Below, in pieces: positions 1 through 10,312 of a stretch of 64,000 nt of DNA (within the stretch, counting starts at the first letter, position 1; each line of letters begins with the position of its first letter). The translations under genes and the position numbers were made by a program. The notes under the pieces were generated by a model. That model saw nothing but the letters and a program-made list of their open reading frames with translations, ran no database searches and was not told where the DNA came from. The stretch comes from Panaeolus papilionaceus (lineage: Eukaryota > Basidiomycota > Agaricomycetes > Agaricales), in the NCBI GenBank assembly GCA_015501605.1, contig JADNRZ010000022.1, positions 1 to 64,000 on the forward strand, in the 5' to 3' direction.

Positions 1-1
1 T

Positions 2-1040
2 GATATAATACCTGCAAGTATTAGGTGTGGAGATGATGATGTAGTAGAAGCTGCCATTCCTCCAAACATGACAGTTAATGTTGATGACCCTGATGCATTG
101 GCATATAGACCTGTCCAAATGGTTGTGGTGGATGGAATTGTTACAGGACCTACACATTGTGCTTATCCAGGTTGCACTAGTTCTCTTGCAAATCATTGTG
201 GAGGATCATTTTGCACTACTCATATGAATCAGTGGGCAGATTGATGCTGTGTTGTTGACTGCAGAAATAACTTGGTTCCCAATACTTGTGCTTGTACTCA
301 GCACCAAGCACTCTGGAAAAAGCATCAACACCAACACAGTAAAACCTATTTGTCAGGACTACAATGTGCATTGCAAAGACCTGCAGAGCATGAAGCATGG
401 CAGCCTGAAATTAGAAATCAACACCAACAGCAGCATGATGAAGATAACCCAGAAGATGATACACGAAAGCACTACTTTGGCTCAAGCTGCTTTTACTGTG
501 TTGAAACTATCTGTGCACCATGTGGTGCTGTAATTGCATGGACTCTATTTTCCAAAGCAGAATCTCCAACTAGCATACTTGAATTTTTGGCAGATGTCTA
601 CCCAACTCCTGAGGAGAGACCTGACTTCATTTGCATTGATAAAGCCTGCCAATTGTTATGCACAGCATTTACCAATAGAAGCTGGAACAGATTATGGAAG
701 GATACAACCTGATTTATTGTTGATGCATACCATTATATCAACCACAAAGCAACAGACCAACTGTGTTGCACATTCTGTAATCCTGCTCCTGTCAATGGTT
801 CACAGCCCAATCTTGTAATTGTGGGATATAACAAGGATGGTCAGCCTTATCTTATGCATGCATTTAATACTCAAGCTTGAGAGCAGTTGAATGCATGGTT
901 AGAAGGCTTTGATTGCATTCTCAAGCATCTTAAACTTGGGAATTTCCAATGGTTTTTACATGCTATGCTGTATTACCATACAAGATTTATTCTCAAGAAG
1001 AAAGTTGGAGAGAATAATGATGAGGATGATGAATGTGGTA
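2..1040 (+). pseudogene. KDZ-transposon-associated cysteine-cluster (CxC6-like) protein, decayed, 5' truncated
   Basis: One reading frame runs through the segment with three in-frame TGA stops (near 242, 710 and 878). Between them the frame keeps a cysteine cluster (CAYPGCTSS, then C-C, C and C-A-C), the motif FIVDAYHYINHKATD, the motif NPAPVNGSQPNL, and LNAWLEGFD before NFQWFLHAMLYYH. I recognise this order from the C-terminal part of CxC5/CxC6-type proteins that accompany KDZ transposases in Agaricomycetes. Their biochemical role is not established. The window edge removes the N-terminus. The 3' end fuses near 1040-1080 to LINE sequence in another frame, so the copy is dead. Family assignment is from memory of the motif pattern. 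Confidence 0.72.
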
Positions 1041-1059
1041 TAAGTCAGAACTATTCCAC

Positions 1060-1803
1060 TTCTCGCGTAGGTGGGATGGGATCAACCCCCCCATTGATCT
1101 GGGGTACGCACCCTACATGGGCACAATGCTGTTGAAACCCAAACCAATCTGGAGGTATTTGGGTTTCTATTTCGACTGCAGGCTCACATTTAGGGAGCAC
1201 ATGCAATATTATACCACCAAGGCACTCATGACTGTCAAGTCAATGAGTATGCTTGGCAATTCACTCTGGGGCCTGTCTCCAGTCCAGCAGAGACTGTTGT
1301 ACTGTACTTGTGTGCTCCCCATAGCCACCTACGGACACTGGTTGTGGTTCTATAGAGGGGCTTGAAACAAAGAGCTCCTCAAGATGTTTAACGGGATGCA
1401 GTGTAAAGCTGCACTGTGGATAACAGGTGTGTTCCACACCATGCCCATAGGAGGGGCAGAGGCCCTGGCAGGCCTCCTCTCCATCCCACTCCTGCTCAGG
1501 CGCCTCACTGACCACTCTACGTGGCGCATCAGGACCCTGAGCGCCAGTCACCTGCTCTGCGGGTTCCTGGACCAACGGAACTCACATGCAGTGAAGCTGC
1601 ATGCTCGTTCCTATGCATGTATGTCCAAAACTGAAAGGCAGAAGACCTCTGGTGCCATCATGGAGATCATTTCCAGACTTCCCCAACTGTCCGAACCTAT
1701 TGAGCTCCTGCCCAATGAGTCTAGACCAGGCAATCAACTTGCTGAATGTTTCCTGTTCCAAGTAGACGTCAACAAGACCCTCCTAATTCAGCTAAATCTG
1801 TGA
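1060..1803 (+). pseudogene. LINE (non-LTR retrotransposon) reverse transcriptase C-terminal fragment
   Basis: The frame starting near 1072 reads through the region that follows the RT palm in fungal LINEs: WRYLGFYFDCRLTFREH, then TVKSMSMLGNSLWGLSP, LLYCTCVLPIATYG and MQCKAALWITGVFHT. One in-frame TGA at 1363-1365 interrupts it; the frame resumes unchanged to a stop at 1801-1803. Neither the endonuclease nor the catalytic RT motif is present, as expected for a 5'-truncated insertion or a deletion remnant. It abuts the KDZ-associated pseudogene on the left and the TGTGACA-rich array on the right. Confidence 0.7.
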
Positions 1804-2335
1804 CATCTATACATGTCACAGCTAATTTTTTCTATCACTGCTAGACACTATCTGTCACAGACAACTATGTGACACGTGACAGTCATGTTAGGTCACATTT
1901 ACATATATACATATTTTACTTGTAATACCACATCACATACTAATGTAGCTAGATCTGTGACATAGATGTGACATGTCACAAATTGAAAACTGTTCTAAGC
2001 CACAACAGACTGCTAGTTGTCTGTGTCAATACTGGATGCTATCAGTCATGGAAGACTATGTGACATGTGACATGTGACAATCATAGTTGGTCACATCCAC
2101 ACACATACAAACAATTCACTTGTAATACTAGTGTCACAGCTGTGTTATACAATTTCATATTGAATCAGAGTGTGACATGTGACAAGATATATAGAGTGTC
2201 ACATTTATTGTCACAAACACTATGGAAAAATAGTTTCACACAAAAGATATATTATTACTAAGGATGTGACACATGGTAACATACACTTGTGGAAGGTGTG
2301 ACAGGAGATTGTCACATTTCTTGTCACAGCACACA
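1804..2335. repeat. Dense array of TGTGACA / TGTCACA heptamers
   Basis: About 530 bp carry well over a dozen copies of TGTGACA and its reverse complement TGTCACA. Some are in direct series (three TGTGACA in a row near 2058) and some form palindromes such as TGTGACATGTCACA near 1967. No ORF of interest lies here. Spacing is irregular, so this is not a simple satellite. It resembles subterminal transposase-binding repeats of a DNA transposon, possibly the KDZ element to its left, but that link is inference. Confidence 0.6.
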
Positions 2336-2382
2336 ATAGACTTGCATTTTAATCAGAAAAATCAAATATTCACAATAAACTG

Positions 2383-2545
2383 ATTTGTGTCAATCGACAT
2401 CCAACCGACTGTCGATTGAAAGTCAATTGAAAAAACCCCAAACAGCTGTTTTTCACACCAAAAATACTTTTTGCAAAAGTTGATCGAAAGTCAACCAACA
2501 GTCAACCAAATGTCGGATGGTCGATCAACAGTCAATCGAACCACC
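2383..2545. repeat. Cluster of GTCAA/TTGAC and TCGATTGA motifs
   Basis: A 160-bp stretch is packed with GTCAAC, GTCAAT, TCAATCGA and TCGATTGA in both orientations, with a different core motif from the array on its left. It may be a transposon terminal region; no target-site duplication is evident. Confidence 0.45.
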
Positions 2546-2984
2546 TGGGCCAGTGCGAAGTACTGGTGAGACAGCATATGGCTGTTTCTATATGATCTAG
2601 AACTGTGAACACATGATACATGGTACAGAACGATATTATTGATGTTATAACATATTTCCATGACTTTATCCTACTCAAAATGCAAGTTATTGAGGACTAT
2701 TGGGCCCTCTTTTGGCAGAAATAGCAGCAAAAACAGAGTAAATGCAGAATAACTGCATTCATAGCAGTCTCCTTGGGTTCCTACTGCATAAACTGTTTTT
2801 AATACATAACATACACCTCCATGCCAAATTGTAGGCCGAGGGGTGGAGTGGATGTGGAGAAATGAGGGCAAAAAAGCGGTGGGGGGAGGAGGAGAAGAGG
2901 TGATTAAGAGTGTTCCCACACTGTAATGCCCAAATGTGAAATGCAATTGCTCCCTCCCTAGACACAACATTTATGTTCTGATTT

Positions 2985-3505
2985 CAGATTGTTAATCTAG
3001 GCATTTGTAGCTTTCTGGTGATATATATATGTCCATATATAATTGCACCAAAGTGGTGCAAAATGGAGCAGGAACAATGCTGATTAAAAATAGGGGCTAA
3101 TTAAATGCCAAAAAAGCGCAGCTAAATAGTGCAGCCCCTAGTGGGGCTATTGTAAAACCGAGGGCATATTCTTAAACTAGACAATTAGGGCTTTCTAATG
3201 GTATATATGTGCACTAGAAAAAGTGCCAAAAAAGCGGTGCAAATGCAGCAGGAATGGTGGCATAAATGAATAGGGGCTAAATTGATGGGAAAAAGCACAG
3301 CTAAATGGGCTGCTCCCCTGCAGGAATTAAATTGAATAAAATTCAGAATCAAATAGTAGGCAATTGTAGCTTTCTAATGGTATATATATGTCCATATAAA
3401 GTGGCCAGAAAAGCGGTGTAATAAATGCTAGAAATAATGGGTGCAATAGGGGCAGAGCCCTGATTTGATGTAATTGATGGATGAGATAAGGGTCCAAAAA
3501 AAGCG
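2985..3505. repeat. Three degenerate tandem units of about 180 bp
   Basis: Three units begin near 3005, 3187 and 3364. Each carries the same ordered landmarks: TAGCTTTCT or GGCTTTCT, then GGTATATATATGT (or a close variant), then AAAAGCGGTG or a relative, then a GCAGGAA-like stretch, ATAGGGGC and a GCAGCCCC-like or GGGCTGC box. A weaker fourth match lies near 2830-2890. Divergence is substantial and no ORF is conserved between units. Confidence 0.6.
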
Positions 3506-3923
3506 GAGATAATAGTGATCTGATCTAATGATATCATATTATGGCAATTCTAAATATAGAATTACCCTGATTTGATAAGAAAATGCACTGATAAGATCAA
3601 GGGAATCTATGAAATCAAGAAGAATATTGCCCTAGTAATGATGAAATCCATGATAATATTGCCCTACCAATCATGAAAATATCAGCATAATCATGAAAAC
3701 AATAATAATATTGCATGAACATCACAAGGGCAGCATGAAAATGTCTACAGCATATAAAATGTTGCTATGAAAATTGGCCTGACAATTATGATAATATCTA
3801 TGAAATCACACACTAAAGTTACCTGAGGCATTATCATAAAAAACAGGGCACTCATCATTTCATAAATTACAGGGCAAGTGGTATTATCATCCACAGGGCA
3901 ACTGTCCTGAATTATTAATAAAA
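3506..3923. other. AT-rich spacer, no gene seen
   Basis: This stretch carries repeated short words (ATCATGAAAA, AGGGCA, AATAATATTGC) but no coding frame, RNA gene or target-site duplication that I can support. It borders the truncated Gypsy fragment. Confidence 0.6.
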
Positions 3924-4535
3924 GTGGTAATCACCAGTCAAGAACTGACTGAAGAAACCAAAGAAATCTGGATCGACATGACTCTGACACATTCCCAAGC
4001 CTTTGCTCAGAAATTTGACAAGAAGACCAATGAAACCAGCCCAATCAAGACCATTCCCCCCGAATTCCATCCCTGGATATCTGTTTTTAGCGAAGAAGCC
4101 TCTTCAACTCTGCCTGCCTGAAAACCTTGGGATCACGAAATCAAACTCAAACCTGACTTTGTCCCCAAATCTGCCCAGGTTTACTTGCTTGTGTGCAAAC
4201 AAGACAATGCCACCAAGAAGTTCCTTGAAGAACACCTCAGTAAAGGAACCATTTGTCATAGTGAATCACTGCAAGCTGCAGGATTCTTCTATGTTGTGAA
4301 GAAAGATGCCAAACTCTGCCCTTGCCAAGACTACCAACACCTGAACAAAGGAACCATTAAGAACACCTACCCTCTCCCTCTTGTCACCAACCTCATGGAT
4401 AAACTCTGAGGCGCCAAGTACTTCACCAAGCTTGACGTTCGATGGAGTTACAACAATATCTGTATCAAGGAAAATGATGAATGGAAGGCAGCCTTCAAGA
4501 CCAAGTATGGTCTCTTTGAACCCCTTGTCATAGTA
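3924..4535 (+). pseudogene. Ty3/Gypsy pol fragment, copy 1 (post-protease spacer to early RT)
   Basis: The frame matches copy 2 residue for residue in order: an acidic EETKEIW stretch, HSQAFAQKF, IPPEFHPWISVFSEEA, then KPWDHEIKLKPDF, GFFYVVKKDAKL, LVTNLMDKL, and [16 protein letters not shown] ending in [12 protein letters not shown]. It carries in-frame TGA stops near 4119 and 4407. It stops abruptly inside the RT domain near 4533, where the sequence jumps to the protease region of copy 2. No LTR or primer-binding site is seen on its left. Confidence 0.75.
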
Positions 4536-7500
4536 TGGCAAGATCAGAAGAACAGAATTCCTAGTGACTGGACTAGGATGGCAGAAGATGATATTAGGAC
4601 TGCTGTGGCTGCAAGAAACAAACCCTGACACTGACTGGAAGATGGCCTCATTTAATTGGAGGACTTCCATAGAAGAAGAACTGGATAGAGAAATCCACTG
4701 AATCAAAACTTGGAACAAAATACCCGACTGGTACCCAACCAACACCGTGATCCTGGACGAAACCACGATAGCCGCACTAGAATCCCATGTAAGGCTTATA
4801 CTGGGGAAGAACTCAACAATGAACCAAACAAACACTTATGAAACAACAACCAACGACTTGGTTATTTCATTCATGCAAGAAGAACCCACTGAAGAAACCG
4901 AAGAAACCTGGATCAACACTACCCCGACTCATTCCCAAGCATTCACTCAGAAATACAACAGGAAACTTGAATCCTCAGACCCTCTAGACATCATTCCCCC
5001 TCAGTATCACCCTTGGATCTCTGTGTTCTCCGAAGAAGCTGCTGCTACCTTACCTGCTCATAAACCCTGGGATCATGAAATCGTGCTCAAACCCAACTTC
5101 ATTCTGAAATCATCCCAAGTCTATTCCATGATACCGGAACAGGAAAGAGCAACTAAAGAATTCATTGACGAACACCTCAAGAAAGGAGATATCTGACCAA
5201 GTAACTCACCTCAAGCATCAGGATTCTTTTATGTACCAAGGAAGGACGCTAATGCCAAACTCTGCCCCTGTCAAGACTATTGCCACCTTAACAAAGGAAC
5301 CATCAAGAATGCTTACCTGCTTCCCCTAGTCACAGACCTCATGGATAAACTCAAAGGCGCCAAGTATTTCACCAAGCTTGATGTTCGATGGGGTTACAAC
5401 AACATCCATATCAAGGAAGGGGACGAATGGAAAGCCGCTTTCAAGACCAAGTTTGGACTCTTCAAACCCTTAGTCATGTTCTTTGGACTTTGCAACTCAC
5501 CTGCAACATTTCAATCAATGATGGATAACATCTTCATCAAACAAGTGGACAACGGTTATGTGATCATTTACATGGAGAACATCCTCATCTATGCCACCAA
5601 CAAAGAGGACCTTGAACGATACACCAAAGAAGTACTTCAGATCATGAAGGAAAACGACCTATACCTGAAACCCGAGAAATGTGAATTCGCCAAGACTAGT
5701 GTCACTTACCTTGGATTCATCATCGAACACAACAAGATCTCCATGGACCCTTCAAAGCTCACTGGAATTAAAGAATGGCCTGCTCCCAAAACCCTCAAAC
5801 AAGTACAATCATTCCTAGGCTTTGGCAACTTCTACTGAAAATTCATCCAACACTACTCCAACATTGCATGACCTCTGAACAACCTTCTCCAAAAAGAACA
5901 ACCCTTTGAATGGGGAGAAGCCCAACAAACTGCATTTGACAACCTGAAAGAACGATTTAGCCAAGAACCAGTACTAGCCATGCCTGACCTCGACCGACCC
6001 TTCCAAATTGAATCTGACACCTCACAATTCGCCTATGGAGCAGTTCTCACCCAGACCAACGCCAACGGGAAAAGACACCCTGTTTGTTTCTTATTGCAAT
6101 CATTTTCCCCTGCTGAACAGAACTATCAGATTTTTGATTGCGAACTTCTTGGAATTATCTGTGCGATAGAAGAATGGAAACACTATATCCTGGGATCCCC
6201 TCACACAACCACTGTCCTCTCTGATCACAAGAACCTCACCTATTGGCGCTCCCCTCAAAAGCTCAATGGACGACAAGCACATTGGTTCCTCATACTATCT
6301 GAATATGACCTGAAACTTGTTCACACCCCTGGAGACAAAATGATCCAATCTGATGCACTCTCACGACGACCTGACCTAGTCCCTGAAGGTGATAACAAAG
6401 AAAACACTGATATCACCATGCTCCCCAACTCCTTGTTCATCAATCTTATCGACCTCGAACTCCAAGAAAAGATCGCCTCAGCCAAACCATTGGACAAAAA
6501 CACCACAAAAGCCCTTGAATCCCTGATATCCAACAAAAATGCATCCTCAGGAACCTCACTCAACAACTGGTCCTTTGAAGAAGGAGACTATGGAAAGCTT
6601 CTCTTTTACAAAGAGAAGGTTTATGTTCCCAGAGATAACGAACTCCACCATTCCATCATTCAACATTTCCACGACACCATATCAGCTGGACATCCTGGAG
6701 AACTAGAAATGTTCAACTCTATCTCCGCCACTCACTGGTGGCCAGGCATGCGACAGTTCATCAAGTCATATGTCAAAGGATGCGCAGTTTGTCAACAGTT
6801 TAAAATCAACCGAAACCCCACACGACCCACTCTAGTTCTGATTGAACCCCCAAAATCGCTTAAACCCTTTGCCCAGACCTCTATGGATCTCATCACCGAC
6901 CTCCTGCCATCGAAAGGATTTGACTCTATTCTTTCCGTGGTGGACCATGGCCTTACAAAGGGGGTAATTTTGCTACCTTGCATGAAAACGATCAATTCAG
7001 AAGGTGTTGCAAAGCTTTTACTCAACAATCTTTTCAAACACTTCGGACTTCCAGACTCAATTACGTCTGACAGAGACCCCAGATTCGCCTCCCACGCTTT
7101 TAAAGAACTCCTAAAACTCCTCGAAATTGAATCCAGACTCTCCACAGCCTATCACCCTCAGACCGATGGCACTATAGAACAATATAATCAAGAAATCAAA
7201 ACTTATTTATCCATATATTGCATCTCTAACCCAGAAACCTGGGTTGATGCCCTTCCAACTCTCGAATTCACACACAACAACTGCTGACACTCAGACCGCC
7301 GACACACTCCATTCGAACTCATGCTAGGTATTAACCCCACCCAAATTCCGATTGCTTTCGAACATTCCATCCATCCTTCAGTGGAAGACAAACTTGGAGC
7401 ACTAGTCCAAATGTGTCAAGAAGCAATTGCTGCTCATACCCACACAAGAAACTGCATGATCACCTGCAGCAAGAACCCTCACATGCCTTTCAAACTCGGA

Positions 7501-8989
7501 CAACAAGTTTGGCTAGAAGCAAAGAACCTTAGACTTGGCAACAATAAGAAGATCAGCACTAAACGTCAAGGACCATTTCTGATCTCCAAAGTCTTAGGAC
7601 CAGTTACCTATAGACTCTGACTCCCCTTCTATTGGAAAATTCACCACTGTGAACCCAGCACAGGCGGAAAACCCGCTGCCTGAAAACCACCAATGAGGTG
7701 TGGTAATCCCACCTGTAAAGGTGTGAAATTTCCACCCCTCCATGTGCAAGTTGGACATGTGGAGTGCGGCTGATAAACCGCTGGTAAACTTTCGATATCT
7801 GCCTTTTTTTTTGGGCGCATTTGTATGCTGGTACTGATCATCAGGTAATTTCCACCGCTCCCACACTAAATTCAAAATAGGTTTTCCACCACTTTATGTT
7901 ATTCCTCACTACACAGCTAATAAAGCACATTGTTTGTAACAAAAATGAAGGTATATTTTTAGGTGACAGATTAAATACAAAAAAAAATATTACTATGGCT
8001 TTGGTAGCTAGAGTGCCCAGAGGAGCTGCTGCAAAAGAGTTACTATACTGTATTGACCAGAGAATATAATTGACTCACCAAAAACTCCATAAAAAAAAAA
8101 GGCATGAGCATTTCCCCCCAAGAGCATGCTAAGAGTTTAACAAATGAAGCAGAACCTTGTCAGCAGCCAGAGGAGTGATAATGAATAAAAACATACTGTC
8201 AGTAGCTTCTCTCTTCAGTATTGACTTCCAGGTCCAGAGGAAGAGAAGGTGAAAGAGGTGACACAGAGTCTGACCTCAACCAGGTGACCTGAGTCTGCCC
8301 CGGAAATAATGATAAAAATTGGGCAATGAGAGTCTGACCCAAGGGGAAACGAGAGAGGGTGCTGGATGGTAAAGGTGAATGGTGTGTGTGGCAGTGAGCA
8401 AAGATCAGACTGGAGAGGGAGGCAACTGTGAAGATGATAGTAATGGGAAAAGAGACAGATAGTGTTGTTGTTGTTCAACTTTGAACTTTGAACTTGTCAA
8501 AGTCCAACTGTGTGTCATGTGATTTCATTTTCCCAATTTGGACTGAGATCTGGCGGATCAACACCGCAGATTGGTGACACATTTCAAAAGTGGTGCATAT
8601 TCCCCCCACTATTAATCCCACAATGCTAATGACTGAAATTTACAACGTTAAGGTGTGCATTTTCCCTTCCAAATTTCCGCCCCTACAGCTTTTCCGCCCC
8701 AATTGGGTTCACAGTGCACAATGTCTTCCATGCCAACCTTCTTACCCCTTATCACGAAACCCTGGAACATGGTCTGAACTTCCCAGAACCACTGCCTGAC
8801 CTTATCAGCGGAGAAGAAGAATATGAAATTGAATCTATCATCAACCATAGAGGGAAACCATCCAAATGGGAATATTTCATAACATGGAAAGGGTATACTT
8901 CTTTCCACAACTCTTGGGAACTGGAAGAAAATTTAGCCAACGCCCCTGATATCCTTTCTGCCTATAAAAGAAGATGCAAACTCATCTGA
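4536..8989 (+). mobile_element. Ty3/Gypsy chromovirus-like pol, copy 2 (degenerate, interrupted by a MITE)
   Basis: Domains in order: protease C-terminus (near 4560-4640, [15 protein letters not shown]); RT (about 5150-5840, including KLDVRWGYNN and LCNSPATFQ); RNase H (about 5980-6370, with IESDTSQFAYGAVL and VLSDHKNLTYW); HHCC zinc-binding integrase region (about 6640-6810); DDE core with DLITD, SDRDPRF and the glutamate of TDGTIEQYNQ (about 6880-7190); then a chromodomain-like C-terminus at 8720-8989 (YEIESIINHRG, FITWKGY, NSWE). Stops at 5194, 5836, about 5869, 7285 and 7618 are all TGA. The RT metal-binding YMDD is YMEN at 5569-5580, so the enzyme should be inactive. A MITE at 7645-8716 splits the integrase tail. 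Confidence 0.85.
7645..8716. mobile_element. CACTG-ended MITE (CACTA/EnSpm-like, non-autonomous), 1072 bp
   Basis: The left end reads CACTGTGAACCCA and the right end is its exact reverse complement TGGGTTCACAGTG; a second shared block (GGCGGAAAA) follows inside both ends. The 3-bp sequence CAC is repeated at 7642-7644 and 8717-8719. Removing the element plus one CAC restores the host Gypsy frame (tryptophan-lysine-isoleucine-histidine joined to asparagine-valine-phenylalanine-histidine). A 5'-CACTG terminus with a 3-bp duplication fits CACTA superfamily elements. No transposase ORF is present. Confidence 0.85.
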
Positions 8990-9037
8990 AAATCCCCAAC
9001 AATCGCTCTTTCAACAGCAACAACAACCAATCTTACT

Positions 9038-10180
9038 ATGACTCCCAACACTGCTTCTACCTCTTCTTCCTCAACCACTCCCAAAACCATCCACATCCTC
9101 TCTCCAGCTCAAGGATCATTCTCTGATCCTCCCACTATTGCTTTGCCTGTCTTCCCACAATCCATGACCAACAAAGAATTCATCACCCACACCAAAACTC
9201 TCATCGCCAAAGCTAAGCAACAAGGACAACTCCTTGAAGCAGAAGCAGAACGATGTGAAGCGTCGTCATCCAAAGTCCCTGAAATCCAAAGCCTAAACGA
9301 TGTTCTCAAGACCCTCGTTGCTGCCCACGAAATTTCCACCAAGCCTCATACCCCCACCGAAACAACATACAACGCCACCAACTGGGAAACCCTGAAAGAC
9401 GCCCCAAGCACCACCCATGACTGCACCTCCATCACTTTCGACAAGTTCGTCAACATCTTCCGCAACACTGAAGATTATGAAAATCTCGCATGGACACTCC
9501 CTTTCAATGATGCCCTCCTCTCCCCAATCCGTCTTATGGACAGCCATATTGCAGAAACCTGCGAACAAGTGTTGAAACTCTATGCAACAATCAATGCCCA
9601 CGAAAAAGCTGCAGCCACTTACTGGGACATTGGCTGCTCCCAATTCGAATTGTTCTATAGAGAACATTTCAACAACCCTGTATGCTGCAACCGCCTCATG
9701 CAACTTGTCACCACTCAATGTATGAAATATGCCAACCACAAACCCAACGACCTATACACTTTCAAACATGACAAAACTTTCCTTTACGACTATTCTATTC
9801 CACAAACCCATTATCTGACGATAGAAAGCCTTTCCCAACGACCTCTCAATCTGACCCTCGACGGTCTTGACTATACCACCTGCACCTACATCCTGAACTT
9901 AATGAAGCGAGGACAAAACCTATGTCGTTCCTGCCCCAACTCAGAAGATCATTTCCGAGAAACCTGCCCCAAATACTGTTGCTTCCATTGCCAGCTACAC
10001 GCTCCTCACCATTCTGCCAACGAATGCCCCGAAAAACCCTCTTCATCATCCAACAAGGGCAAGAAGAAGGCCTCACAAATGTTCAAAAACAAAAAGAATC
10101 CGCAACAATCTTCTAACCCGTGGGAAAGAAGTAAGCCTTGGGAATCTACTTGGACAGACGACAAGCAAAGCAAGTATTGA
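9038..10180 (+). CDS. Gag-like protein with two zinc knuckles, encoded 3' of pol
   Basis: The 380-residue ORF starts 48 bp after the pol stop and lies just before the 3' LTR. The N-terminus is Ser/Thr/Pro-rich, followed by an alpha-helical Lys/Glu-rich stretch and a central region without recognised motif. Near residues 290-330 there are two tandem CCHC knuckles: one C-x2-C-x5-H-x4-C and one C-x2-C-x6-H-x4-C. The tail is basic (GKKKA, KNKKN). Knuckles of this type bind nucleic acid in retroelement Gag nucleocapsids. After the TGA at 10178-10180, another frame continues with an acidic stretch (STNDDGTWADGF) to a TGA at 10279-10281, so the original protein was probably about 30 residues longer and a frameshift has occurred. 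No Gag lies upstream of this pol. Confidence 0.6.
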   Translation: MTPNTASTSSSSTTPKTIHILSPAQGSFSDPPTIALPVFPQSMTNKEFITHTKTLIAKAKQQGQLLEAEAERCEASSSKVPEIQSLNDVLKTLVAAHEISTKPHTPTETTYNATNWETLKDAPSTTHDCTSITFDKFVNIFRNTEDYENLAWTLPFNDALLSPIRLMDSHIAETCEQVLKLYATINAHEKAAATYWDIGCSQFELFYREHFNNPVCCNRLMQLVTTQCMKYANHKPNDLYTFKHDKTFLYDYSIPQTHYLTIESLSQRPLNLTLDGLDYTTCTYILNLMKRGQNLCRSCPNSEDHFRETCPKYCCFHCQLHAPHHSANECPEKPSSSSNKGKKKASQMFKNKKNPQQSSNPWERSKPWESTWTDDKQSKY

Positions 10181-10312
10181 CACCAAAAAGCAGCACCAAT
10201 GACGATGGCACCTGGGCTGATGGCTTTTCAGACTACGACAACGACATGTGCGACGAAGCCATCCACAACATCAATACCTGATTGAGGTCAATCAGCCTTA
10301 ACACAGGGGTAA

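Noticed and set aside
1804..2335. CRISPR-like array
   Set aside because: The short heptamers have irregular spacing, both orientations and no constant-length spacers, in a eukaryotic genome.
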